From: Ridgeia piscesae
Taxonomy: Eukaryota; Annelida; Polychaeta; Sabellida; Siboglinidae
NCBI GenBank assembly: GCA_025642075.2
Contig: JAODUO010001230.1
Location: 62,501-126,500 of the forward strand
DNA: 64,000 nt
Reading direction: 5' to 3'
Position numbers and translations under genes: made by a program. Below the pieces are notes generated by a model. That model was not told the DNA's origin. It did not search any database and was given only the letters and a program-made list of their open reading frames with translations. How positions within the stretch are numbered: position 1 is the first letter of the stretch; the number at the start of each line of letters is the position of its first letter. Below, in pieces: positions 25,177-39,600 of this stretch.

Positions 25177-25311
25177 CTAAGAGTACACATTGACGGTGGT
25201 CGCTGGCTCTGGACAGCCGTTCTGCTGGTCACTACCAACCAGCAGGGTGGTCCGGTTTGAGTCTATGGTCACCTCCGGTAGGTAGAAGGGTTGACTGAAG
25301 TCTATCAGGTC
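25177..25311 (-). CDS. Gene B putative exon 13: C-terminal tail and stop
   Basis: This open segment starts in phase 0, matching exon 12, and encodes [40 protein letters not shown] and NVYS before a TAG stop at 25177-25179. In favour: correct phase, a stop at a sensible total length (646 residues) and the polar Thr/Ser-rich composition expected of a cytoplasmic tail. Against: the AG acceptor (25312-25313) lies inside the last unit of the 40-bp minisatellite and lacks a good pyrimidine tract, and the usual RL-LTTP motif is missing. It may be correct, an alternative end or spurious. Confidence 0.4.
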   Translation of the reverse strand, partial: DLIDFSQPFYLPEVTIDSNRTTLLVGSDQQNGCPEPATTVNVYS

Positions 25312-28300
25312 CTTACAGCTAGCTCATTGGTTCACACGTCTAGCGACTTCTCTTACAGCTAGCTCATTGGTTCACACATCTAGAGACTTCTCTTACAGCT
25401 AGCTCATTGGTTCAGACGTCTAGATACTTCTCTTACAGCTAGCTCATTGGTTCAGACGTCTAGATACTTCTCTTACAGCTAGCTCATTGGTTCAGACGTC
25501 TAGACTTCTCTTACAGCTACCTCATTGGTTCACATGTCTAGAGACTTCTCTTACAGCTAGCTCATTGGTTCACACGTCTAGCGACTTCTCTCACAGCTAG
25601 CTCATTGGTTCACACGTCTAGAGACTTCTCTCACAGCTAGCTCATTGGTTCACACGTCTAGGGACTTCTCTTACAGCTAGCTCATTGGTTCACACGTGTA
25701 GCGACTTCTCCTACAGCTAGCTCATTGGTTCACACGTCTAGGGACTTCTCTTACAGCTAGCTCATTGGTTCACACATCTAGCGACTTCTCTTACAGCTAG
25801 CTCATTGGTTCACACGTCTAGAGACTTCTCTTACAGCTAGCTCATTGGTTCACACGTCTAGAGACTTCTCTTACAGCTAGCTCATTGGTTCACACGTCTA
25901 GAGACTTCTCTTACAGCTAGCTCATTGGTTCACACGTCTAGAGACTTCTCTTACAGCTAGCTCATTGGTTCACACTCTAGGACTTCTCTTACAGCTACTC
26001 ATTGGTTCACACGTCTAGAGGACTTCTCTTACAGCTAGCTCATTGGTTCACACGCTGAACAACAGTAGGACATTAGAGACTCCTTACAGCTAGCTCATTG
26101 GTTCAACGTCTAGAGACTTCTCTTACAGCTAGCTCATTGGTTCACACGTCTAGAACTTCTCTTACAGCTAGCTCATTGGTTCACACGTCTAGAGACTTCT
26201 CTTACAGCTAGCTCATTGGTTCACACGTCTAGCGACTTCTCTTACAGCTAGCTCATTGGTTCACACGTCTAGCGACTTCTCTTACAGCTAGCTCATTGGT
26301 TCACACGTCTAGAGACTTCTCTTACAGCTAGCTCATTGGTTCACACGTCTAGGACTTCTCTTACAGCTAGCTCATTGGTTCACACGTCTAGAGACTTCTC
26401 TTACAGCTAGCTCATTGGTTCACACGTCTAGAGACTTCTCTTACAGCTAGCTCATTGGTTCACACGTCTAGAGACTTCTCTACAGCTAGCTCATTGGTTC
26501 ACACGTCTAGAGACTTCTCTTACAGCTAGCTCATTGGTTCACACGTCTAGGACTTCTCTTACAGCTAGCTCATTGGTTCACACGTCTAGAGACTTCTCTT
26601 ACAGCTAGCTCATTGGTTCACACGTCTAGAGACTTCTCTTACAGCTAGCTCATTGGTTCACACGTCTAGGACTTCTCTTACAGCTAGCTCATTGGTTCAC
26701 ACGTCTAGAGACTTCTCTTACAGCTAGCTCATTGGTTCACACGTCTAGAGACTTCTCTTACAGCTAGCTCATTGGTTCACACGTCTAGAGACTTCTCTTA
26801 CAGCTAGCTCATTGGTTCACACGTCTAGAGACTTCTCTTACAGCTAGCTCATTGGTTCACACGTCTAGAGACTTCTCTTACAGCTAGCTCATTGGTTCAC
26901 ACGTCTAGAGACTTCTCTTACAGCTAGCTCATTGGTTCACACGTCTAGAGACTTCTCTTACAGCTAGCTCATTGGTTCACACGTCTAGAGACTTCTCTTA
27001 CAGCTAGCTCATTGGTTCACACGTCTAGAGACTTCTCTTACAGCTAGCTCATTGGTTCAGACGTCTAGACTTCTCTTACAGCTAGCTCATTGGTTCACAC
27101 GTCTAGAGACTTCTCTTACAGCTAGCTCATTGGTTCACACGTCTAGAGACTTCTCTTACAGCTAGCTCATTGGTTCACACGTCTAGAGACTTCTCTTACA
27201 GCTAGCTCATTGGTTCACACGTCTAGAGACTTCTCTTACAGCTAGCTCATTGGTTCACACGTCTAGAGACTTCTCTTACAGCTAGCTCATTGGTTCACAC
27301 GTCTAGAGACTTCTCTTACAGCTAGCTCATTGGTTCACACGTCTAGAGACTTCTCTTACAGCTAGCTCATTGGTTCACACGTCTAGAGACTTCTCTTACA
27401 GCTAGCTCATTGGTTCACACGTCTAGAGACTTCTCTTACAGCTAGCTCATTGGTTCACACGTCTAGAGACTTCTCTTACAGCTAGCTCATTGGTTCACAC
27501 GTCTAGAGACTTCTCTTACAGCTAGCTCATTGGTTCACACGTCTAGAGACTTCTCTTACAGCTAGCTCATTGGTTCACATGTCTAGAGACTTCTCTTACA
27601 GCTAGCTCATTGGTTCACACGTCTAGAGACTTCTCTTACAGCTAGCTCATTGGTTCACACGTCTAGAGACTTCTCTTACAGCTAGCTCATTGGTTCACAC
27701 GTCTAGAGACTTCTCTTACAGCTAGCTCATTGGTTCACACGTCTAGAGACTTCTCTTACAGCTAGCTCATTGGTTCACACGTCTAGAGACTTCTCTTACA
27801 GCTAGCTCATTGGTTCACACGTCTAGAGACTTCTCTTACAGCTAGCTCATTGGTTCACACGTCTAGAGACTTCTCTTACAGCTAGCTCATTGGTTCACAC
27901 GTCTAGAGACTTCTCTACAGCTAGCTCATTGGTTCACACGTCTAGAGACTTTCTTACAGCTAGCTCATTGGTTCACACGTCTAGAGACTTCTCTTACAGC
28001 TAGCTCATTGGTTCACACGTCTAGAGACTTCTCTTACAGCTAGCTCATTGGTTCACACGTCTAGAGACTTCTCTTACAGCTAGCTCATTGGTTCACACGT
28101 CTAGAGACTTCTCTTACAGCTAGCTCATTGGTTCACACGTCTAGAGACTTCTCTTACAGCTAGCTCATTGGTTCACAGTCTAGAGACTTCTCTTACAGCT
28201 AGCTCATTGGTTCACACGTCTAGAGACTTCTCTTACAGCTAGCTCATTGGTTCACAGTCTAGAGACTTCTCTTACAGCTAGCTCATTGGTTCACACGTCT

Positions 28301-30466
28301 AGAGACTTCTCTTACAGCTAGCTCATTGGTTCACAGTCTAGAGACTTCTCTTACAGCTAGCTCATTGGTTCACACGTCTAGAGACTTCTCTTACAGCTAG
28401 CTCATTGGTTCACACGTCTAGAGACTTCTCTTACAGCTAGCTCATTGGTTCACAGTCTAGAGACTTCTCTTACAGCTAGCTCATTGGTTCACACGTCTAG
28501 AGACTTCTCTTACAGCTAGCTCATTGGTCCATTTTTCTACAGCATCATTGGTATTATTTCTTGTTTATTTTAGTTAGCCTTCTATTAGTGCCCATGACAC
28601 GGTAACTTTACGCCCATGTTGGGTCTGTACTTCCCCCCACATAGAATGGCCAGTTTCAGTGCCTTCCAAAGCAACGTTGGGGTGTTAAATAGCCCTTTTG
28701 AAAGAATGACATTGGTACAGATTTAACCCCTCTCTTCCCATCAAGAACCAGTTCTCAGTGTCAACTCACACCAAAGTGGTAATAAATAGCATTCTTTTCA
28801 AGTGCCAGCGATAAACACTGGCTATAACAATCTTGTTTCTAATTAAAGAAGACCTGTAATTATTTCTTTTTGACCAGTCACAGTGTACCCCGTGGTAGTT
28901 GCTGCTAACCAGCACTAGCCGTTCTCTTTAACCAGTTTCGTATTCTGTCGAGATTGGTCTCAATATGAATGATATATCAATAACTCAACTGAACATGTCA
29001 AATCGAAGGACAATTTTCCAGAAATTCTAGTACCATCTTTGTTTGTAAAACTTTTATATAAAAGCTAGATGCATTATGGGTAAAAGCCAAGTATTAATCT
29101 TGCAATGCAAGTTCGTTTTTGGGGGATAGTCATGTGTGGCAAAGGCACTGTTTATTCCAGCAATTGAAACTTGTTAAGCCATAACGACAAAACAGATAAT
29201 GACTCAGCGCAACTTTGGCGATCTGTGACAACATGCCGAGATTGACATATCAACAGCACCCCCTGGTGGATGTATATAATTACAACGATATCGCATTTCC
29301 CGCTAGTCGGCCGGCCGTACTCACCTGCCTAAGGGTGCCCTCCTCCATGGCGAGTTTCACTATAGCAGTAAGTGGGATCATAATGACAGAGCTACAAGCC
29401 ATGGCCCAGCCAAACAGGATGGCCCAGCGGGGGTACTTGTAGGTCCGGTTGTAGGTGAGCTCCGAGTAGCTGTACACACACAGCACGAACATCACCTGTC
29501 AACAACAGAACAACTCAATGAACAATTATAATTCAGTGCATTTACTTTTGTATATTAAAGTTCTAAAGGCATTAGACATCGGGCACCATACTTTCAGTGA
29601 TTAGTCTACGATTCCACGAATATTAAGTAAGATAATATAATAATATCCCATTATGTCAAGATTCATAATTTTCTTTGGGGTAAATAAATAAATAAGTTGT
29701 TTGGAACATAGAATGCAGGGGATCTGGTTACAGGTCATGTAAACCAACAGTTTGATAAATAAAAATATTTCCATAATAATGTTCTTTTAACGTGTTTGCA
29801 TGCATATAAATTGACTGAACAAATCCAATCATAACAATGAACAAATCCAATCATAACAAGTTGCATATAACTATCTTTATCCCAGAGGCCTCTTGCAAAC
29901 AAACCTCCTCAAGCACAGATGCTTTTATAGTTCGTGTTCTTTTGTCATGGTTCTTGTCATTTGTTATACTTGATTCCCTGATCACTTTCCCTCAAATGAA
30001 CTCTAGTAAAAAGTTATGTTAATGGATGGTTTCCTTTACACTTTACTTTACAATAATTAATTTTTCATAAGCTTTAGCATTGATACAAACATCGGATTAT
30101 GGCCTTACAATTGAGAACAGTGGTGTAGTGACAGCCCAGCTGATCTTCATGTATGGGATAATCTCATAACCAATCATCATCTTGATGTTGTCATAGAAAC
30201 GGTTGATGCCTGTAAACATACACAACATCACACGGTATTAGTGAATCATACTATACATGTAGATACTTGAAAGTACTTTTACAGTCAAACATCATTTGAT
30301 AATCACCTGCACATTGTAGCCACCTTGCAATTAAGGACATCCTAATAAAGTAACTCAATAAATGTTTTCACCAGTAAAGTATCAGAAATTAGTATTTCTT
30401 GTGCATGTGCGACAATGCATTGTGTGTGTGTGCGTGCGTGCGTGTGTGTGTGCGTGTGCGTGTGTG

Positions 30467-30539
<73 letters not shown>

Positions 30540-30554
30540 TTGTGTGCGTTTGTG

Positions 30555-30619
<65 letters not shown>

Positions 30620-33600
30620 TGTGTGTGTGTGTCTGTGTGTGTGTGTCTGTGTGTGTGTGTGTCTGGTGTGTGTGTGTGTGTGTCTGTGTGCGTGCGTGCG
30701 TGCGTCCACATACCATAGAGCCAGGCGACTGCGGCACACTCAAAGAATGCCACCAGCAGAATGATTCGACTGCCGGAGTAGTAGTCAAACAGTTGGAAGA
30801 CGTACATCCCTCCCTGCACAGACAACAGAACACATGCTTTTTACATTTAGGTTAGTTACTTTCCACTGGTCTCGCTATTAATTGTGCACATTACTGAATA
30901 GAATGCTTTTAATTTCTAGTTATAATTGTATATACTATTTCATAAGTAGTACAATGGATATAAACATCATCGGAACATTTTGCAACCTCAAAAAACCTAG
31001 AACATCAAGGAATGATTGAAACGTTCACCTTGTTTCGGTGAAAACTACTCAAAAATTTAAATGTAGCAGCTGTGCTAAATTGACCTTATATACAGCTGAT
31101 ATTCCATATTAGAGATGTAAAATAGGCACATATCTTTGTAATGGCTAGCCAAGGGCAGAGGCAGGCAGTTCCTGACCAGCCTTGGAATGCGGGCACAGCT
31201 GCAGCATAGCTATGTATCCCCCATGCTAACAAGGTAATCTATATGTTGCCATAACTCATACACACATCATTGATGACGCATGTCTAGGGGGCTACAACAG
31301 GGACTTGTATACACCTGTACTACGTGTAACGTCCAGGCAGTCTCGGTGGTGATCAATATGTGGTGAGTCTGTGGCTTCCTGCCAAAATAAGCTGGCATTG
31401 ACAATGTCAAGGCCAATGCCACTAATGTGCTTACATTCACAGCATTTTGCCATCTCGCAGACATTTGCAGTAATTGGTTTTATCGAGCCGGTCGTAAACT
31501 AGAGTACTCGACTTCATTAGGATATGTCGGCCTTATTTCTAAGTAATACACTTGTTTAATCCTAGCCATGCTTCTATGGCACGTCTCATCACGCCTATGA
31601 TAATGAACACTTTTACTCACTAATGGTTTGACGCGGGTCTAAATCTGTGCATGACTTGCCTTTCTGAGGGTGGGAGTGATTATTACTTTCATATTCCAAT
31701 ACATATTAATATAAGAAAAAATCATTAGATGAATATAATACTGGTTAAACACTGATTTTAAGACTAATACTAAATAATTAACAACTAAAATAGAACAACA
31801 AAAATTGATGAAACAGCTATTGACAACATCACAAAGTCCTTGAAAATCCTTCAGTTACCATATGAAAATAATTGTAAACAAACACACCTAACCAATCAAG
31901 TGATTACGTATAAATATGTCCTTACATTGGTAACCATGGTGAGGCCAATGAGGAATGAGACGAAACACACGAGTGCGATGAAGATCTCGCGTCTTTTATC
32001 TCTCCGCAGTTGGTTCGGGAACATGTCAACAATCGCCGTCACAAACCCTTCGACACCAACAAACTGAAACATGAAGCAACATTGCAGTTTAGTTGTGTGC
32101 AACATTCCTAGATTCGTGATGCGGTAATAACTTTGGTCTATGTATGTGTACTGTTCTTGGACACACAAAAATGTACACAAATATTAATTAACTGTACCTC
32201 TTCAGACAACTACTACAGTTTACATGACTGAATATACATAGTGACTATGTTTCTGAACAACAACAACAACATTATTTTCTGGACTATGTTTTCTGACAGC
32301 TGATAACTTAATAATTTTATGTGTCTCCACATATACAGTACCTAGGGTAAAAACAAATTAAATACCTAATAACAGTTGTTTTGTCAATGTCAAAATGAAA
32401 CTGTGTGAGGCATCGAAACTAGTTTACTGTGTAGTTGTAGCCTGTCACAGGCACTGACAGCGTGTGCTTTGTCTTATTAACAGACATTAGGAGTGGACAT
32501 TCCTACATTGTGTTGTAACTAAAATGCAAATTAAAACTTCACATGAAACTTTATTTAATTATTCACACGAATGATGTACAAAAGAGGAGATTAGAGTCAT
32601 GATAACACCGAATAACATTGAATGGAACGCTAAAGGTTTAAATACTCTGTCATTACCACAAACGTAGCTGCTGATAAGTGCTGTATTTCACAACACTATG
32701 CACACATCTCTTTACACTCAAGTCTGTAGTACACTGGAAGTCAACACTTCACATCCTCCTACACATGACCCTTGACATTTGGCCCTCCATGGGGTATTTA
32801 CTACTTGAGATGTTATCATGGGCATGGTGTTGCTGGATTATACTTAGTCATCAAAACAACTTATACAACATCACCCATTAGGCAGAGATGTTTATGTATG
32901 AGTCATGAGTTTATACATATCTACCATGTCATCAAAATTGGTGATGACCTAAAGACATGACAGACTTTGTATTATTATATTGTTCACCAGCTCTTTACGC
33001 TATATATAAATATTTGTCTGGATAGTGGATACTATTTTTAACGCATTGTATAAGTTGCAAAAGTTAATACTTTGCACATATCCAGTCTACCTTCTTCCTA
33101 GACTAGTAATTCTCAGTGCATTAAAGTGCTGCTATCTTTCTACCTTACTACACATCACTAGTTATGCTAATATATTTCTATATATTACTCATATATGAAG
33201 TACTGCAAATCATTCATGCCTCCTGAAGAAGTTGCTATCCATGGTATTGTAAACAAAGCTCTGAAATGGAATGGAGTAAATACAAGGGCTTTAATCAGCA
33301 CATCTTAGAGACTGGATGATGCATGCTGGTACATAAAAACATGTTTGTTTTCAAGACTATCACAACAATGAATTAACCTATTCACTATCAAAGCTAGACT
33401 AACTGGTGTGGCTTATCAAATGATTTAACCAGAATGTCCAGGTCAACACTATCAGAGCAACACCACGGCAGATTTCTGCATAGGTTAATATCAAATTGGC
33501 AAGATCGTGCATGGAAAATTTCACATGTGGCACACGTGTTTACATCACATTTCCCTGGTGACCAAATACATTAAATTCAATTTGCCATACATTCTGGGTT

Positions 33601-36600
33601 CTGCGTTCCCTCAGGTGATTAAAGTAGATCGCTTGTTCGTGTGCAACTGTCCACCACAATGTTTTTAAAAGAAACATCTGCCATAACTGGTACATGCCAG
33701 TTCACCAGGAGGCAGCACTGCTGTGCCCCTAGTGAACAGCTGCAGCAAGTAGCAGTAACTGTCGCAAAAAAGAACTCACCTCACACTGCAAAATTAATAC
33801 TTGGCGTTGTGGCACTAGGCCACTAACATTTACATGACACATCCATTGTCATCGGTGTCACACAAAGACGGAATTAGAATTTCTGGAAACCGGTTGACTG
33901 TCGTTCACTGAAAACATTTTTATGACCTAGCCTGAAAGCGATCTTGACAGATGTGCATGTATTGGATAGCTGCCGACATGGCACACATTGCGCAGTGGGT
34001 TATGAGTTACTGAACAATGATTTCCCAGAAGAAATAATTGCAGGTCTTTTTTCATGAGCCTGATCATGTTGGGCTTGTCAGCCATTCATTACTTGGTTTA
34101 TTCCAGGAGTCCAACATGGTTCTTTATGCATTTGTCTCACACATACACTGATAATATTAAACCCCCGTGTACCCTTAGACCCCCACAACTATCTATATAA
34201 GGTAGAATTTATATGTACTTCAACACATTTACCATGGCATCCCCATATGTATCAATATCCCAAACCGTCCCTAACACAAACAAAAAATCTTACCCTGAAA
34301 ATATCTATCCTGACACCCACCTATGTGCCCTGATATAGCACCTATGTATCGTGACACCCACCTACATACCGTGACACCCACCTATGAACCGTGAACAATA
34401 TTTCCCGACAAAACTATGTATTTTCTGACACCCACTATGTTGGCTTGACACCCACCTATGTATTCCGGATCCAACATGTTCTTTAGCATCCACCATACCT
34501 GTAACATTAAACCCACCTATGTACCCAGACACCCACCTATGTACCCTGACACCCACCTATGTACCCGACACCCACCTATGTACCCTAGACACCCACCTAT
34601 GTACCCTGACACCCACCTATGTACCCTGACACCCACCTATGTACCCTGACACCCACCTATGTACCCTGACACCCACCTATGTACCCAGACACCCACCTAT
34701 GTACCCTGACACCCACCTATGTACCCTGACACCCACCTATGTACCCAGACACCCACCTATGTACCCTGACACCCACCTATGTACCCTGACACCCACCTAT
34801 GTACCCTGACACCCACCTATGTCCCTGACACCCACCTATGTACCCAGACACCCACCTATGTACCCTGACACCCACCTATGTACCCAGACACCCACCTATG
34901 TACCCGACACCCACCTATGTCCCGACACCCACCTATGTACCCTGACACCCACCTATGTACCCAGACACCCACCTATGTACCCTGACACCCACCTATGTAC
35001 CCTGACACCCACCTATGTACCCTGACACCCACCTATGTACCCTGACACCCACCTATGTACCCTGACACCCACCTATGTCCCTGACACCCACCTATGTACC
35101 CAGACACCCACCTATGTACCCTGACACCCACCTATGTACCCTGACACCCACCTATGTACCCTGACACCCACCTATGTACCCTGACACCCACCTATGTACC
35201 CAGACACCCACCTATGTCCCTGACACCCACCTATGTACCCTGACACCCACCTATGTACCCTGACACCCACCTATGTACCCTGACACCCACCTATGTACCC
35301 AGACACCCACCTATGTACCTGACACCCACCTATGTACCCAGACACCCACCTATGTACCTGACACCCACCTATGTACCCAGACACCCACCTATGTACCCTG
35401 ACACCCACCTATGTACCTGACACCCACCTATGTCCCTGACACCCACCTATGTCCCGACACCCACCTATGTACCTGACACCCACCTATGTACCCAGACACC
35501 CACCTATGTCCCTGACACCCACCTATGTACCCTGACACCCACCTATGTACCCTGACACCCACCTATGTACCCTGACACCCACCTATGTACCCTGACACCC
35601 ACCTATGTACCCAGACACCCACCTATGTCCCTGACACCCACCTATGTCCCTGACACCCACCTATGTCCCTGACACCCACCTATGTCCCTGACACCCACCT
35701 ATGTACCCTGACACCCACCTATGTACCCAGACACCCACCTATGTACCCTGACACCCACCTATGTACCCAGACACCCACCTATGTACCCAGACACCCACCT
35801 ATGTCCCTGACACCCACCTATGTACCCAGACACCCACCTATGTACCCAGACACCCACCTATGTACCCTGACACCCACCTATGTACCCAGACACCCACCTA
35901 TGTACCCTGACACCCACCTATGTACCTGACACCCACCTATGTACCCAGACACCCACCTATGTCCCTGACACCCACCTATGTACCCTGACACCCACCTATG
36001 TACCCAGACACCCACCTATGTACCCTGACACCCACCTATGTACCCTGACACCCACCTATGTACCCTGACACCCACCTATGTACCCTGACACCCACCTATG
36101 TACCCTGACACCCACCTATGTACCCAGACACCCACCTATGTACCCTGACACCCACCTATGTACCTGACACCCACCTATGTACCCAGACACCCACCTATGT
36201 ACCCAGACACCCACCTATGTACCTGACACCCACCTATGTACCCAGACACCCACCTATGTACCCAGACACCCACCTATGTACCCTGACACCCACCTATGTA
36301 CCCAGACACCCACCTATGTACCCAGACACCCACCTATGTACCCTGACACCCACCTATGTACCCAGACACCCACCTATGTACCCTGACACCCACCTATGTA
36401 CCCTGACACCCACCTATGTACCCTGACACCCACCTATGTACCCAGACACCCACCTATGTCCCTGACACCCACCTATGTACCCTGACACCCACCTATGTAC
36501 CCTGACACCCACCTATGTACCCTGACACCCACCTATGTACCCAGACACCCACCTATGTACCCAGACACCCACCTATGTACCCTGACACCCACCTATGTAC

Positions 36601-39600
36601 CCTGACACCCACCTATGTCCCTGACACCCACCTATGTACCCAGACACCCACCTATGTACCCTGACACCCACCTATGTACCCTGACACCCACCTATGTACC
36701 CTGACACCCACCTATGTACCCTGACACCCACCTATGTACCCTGACACCCACCTATGTACCCTGACACCCACCTATGTCCCTGACACCCACCTATGTACCC
36801 TGACACCCACCTATGTCCCTGACACCCACCTATGTACCTGACACCCACCTATGTACCCTGACACCCACCTATGTACCCAGACACCCACCTATGTCCCTGA
36901 CACCCACCTATGTACCTGACACCCACCTATGTCCCTGACACCCACCTATGTACCCTGACACCCACCTATGTACCCAGACACCCACCTATGTACCCTGACA
37001 CCCACCTATGTACCCTGACACCCACCTATGTACCCAGACACCCACCTATGTACCCAGACACCCACCTATGTACCCTGACACCCACCTATGTACCCTGACA
37101 CCCACCTATGTACCCTGACACCCACCTATGTACCCTGACACCCACCTATGTACCCAGACACCCACCTATGTACCCTGACACCCACCTATGTACCCAGACA
37201 CCCACCTATGTACCCAGACACCCACCTATGTACCCAGACACCCACCTATGTACCCAGACACCCACCTATGTACCCTGACACCCACCTATGTCCCTGACAC
37301 CCACCTATGTACCCTGACACCCACCTATGTACCCAGACACCCACCTATGTACCCTGACACCCACCTATGTACCCTGACACCCACCTATGTACCCAGACAC
37401 CCACCTATGTACCCTGACACCCACCTATGTCCCTGACACCCACCTATGTACCCAGACACCCACCTATGTACCCAGACACCCACCTATGTACCCTGACACC
37501 CACCTATGTACCCTGACACCCACCTATGTACCCAGACACCCACCTATGTACCCAGACACCCACCTATGTACCCAGACACCCACCTATGTACCTGACACCC
37601 ACCTATGTACCCAGACACCCACCTATGTACCCTGACACCCACCTATGTACCCTGACACCCACCTATGTACCCTGACACCCACCTATGTACCCAGACACCC
37701 ACCTATGTACCCAGACACCCACCTATGTCCTGACACCCACCTATGTACCCTGACACCCACCTATGTACCCAGACACCCACCTATGTACCCTGACACCCAC
37801 CTATGTACCCTGACACCCACCTATGTACCCTGACACCCACCTATGTACCCAGACACCCACCTATGTACCCAGACACCCACCTATGTACCCTGACACCCAC
37901 CTATGTACCCTGACACCCACCTATGTACCCAGACACCCACCTATGTACCCAGACACCCACCTATGTACCCAGACACCCACCTATGTACCTGACACCCACC
38001 TATGTACCCTGACACCCACCTATGTACCCTGACACCCACCTATGTACCCTGACACCCACCTATGTACCCAGACACCCACCTATGTACCCTGACACCCACC
38101 TATGTACCCAGACACCCACCTATGTCCCTGACACCCACCTATGTACCCTGACACCCACCTATGTACCCTGACACCCACCTATGTACCCTGACACCCACCT
38201 ATGTACCCAGACACCCACCTATGTCCCTGACACCCACCTATGTCCCTGACACCCACCTATGTACCCTGACACCCACCTATGTCCCTGACACCCACCTATG
38301 TCCCTGACACCCACCTATGTCCCTGACACCCACCTATGTCCCTGACACCCACCTATGTCCCTGACACCCACCTATGTCCCTGACACCCACCTATGTACCC
38401 TGACACCCACCTATGTACCCTGACACCCACCTATGTACCCTGACACCCACCTATGTACCCAGACACCCACCTATGTACCTGACACCCACCTATGTACCAT
38501 GCCACCAACAAAATATTATGTAACCTGACACTAGAGTGCGCCTTGCCGTTCATAACAAATACTCTGTCACACTAAAATACCCCCTAGCATTCCTGCCACC
38601 CAACTCAACCATAACAACCCCATACATCATGCCCTGTCTGTCATCACCTTTCCCAACACACACCATAAGGACACTTGACACTACTGATGTCCTTAAAACA
38701 GCACCACAGTACCTAGGCCTGGACCCTGATATCACTACGAATGGAATGTACACGCACACCGGCAGCGCTTCCCACGTATTGTAAACGGTACCTAGGCTGT
38801 TTTCTTTTATTTCGCCGACACTACTATCATCCACTGCCATCTAGCAACCGGGCTCACGCACAAACACAAGCTAACCGGCGCGCACAAACACGTACGCGAC
38901 GTGCTTATCACAGGCCGGCGTGGATGGAAATTTCCACACACGGTGCTGTGCTGGTCGGGTCCGAGCCATTGCAATCATTCAGGAATTATTCAGGCAGCTG
39001 TTTGAACAGCTCCTGCCAGACAGCCAGTGACAGATTCCGTAAATAGCATGCATTAGCTATGTGTACATATATCGCGTGCTCATTATCTCCCGCCGGCCTT
39101 AATTCGCCTGTGTCTGCTACGGCCACAGACACAGATATCTAGCGGTTCTCGGCACCACTGATCTGCGGCGCAGCACACCTCGCTACGGTCTGCCCTGCCT
39201 GGCTGTGATATATATCGGTGCAAATACATAAATACTTCATAAAATGGGTGTCCAGGATGTGTTTCGGTCTATCCGTGCAGTTACGGGCAGGAGGGGAATA
39301 TCCTTATGATTACAGGCTTCATCTCTACAGCTGGACCTTGTCTAATATGTGAGAAATACCATAAAAACACCCACAATCCCAAACAGACACAGACTACAGC
39401 ATGCCCACGATCAGCACGCAAAGGGCATCGAACCATTGCAATGCATAATAAATGAAAGCGTTTTCCTGTAGTCAATTTACAACAGTATAACATAATGAAT
39501 GTTCCTAGAAGGAGTAATGAGATGTCGTTATGATCAACATGTCCTGGATGGCTTAGAAACATACGCCTAATTGGTTTTGTCAGCGTATTTAATGAGGAAT

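Noticed and set aside
25312..28550. CRISPR-like regularly repeated array
   Set aside because: Units are directly contiguous without variable spacers and the context is an animal intron; it is a minisatellite.
28590..28730. Minus-strand open segment with [13 protein letters not shown] and KYRPN, reminiscent of an SLC6 C-terminal tail
   Set aside because: The only usable acceptor (TTTCAAAAG) leaves two bases before the frame, which does not match the phase 0 end of exon 12, and the resemblance is short. I could not make a consistent splice.
34458..38032. Set of 60-100-codon plus-strand ORFs with a [16 protein letters not shown] period
   Set aside because: The 20-bp minisatellite happens to lack stops in all three plus frames, and one-base unit deletions constantly shift the frame. 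The span is inside gene B intron 8 and antisense to it.
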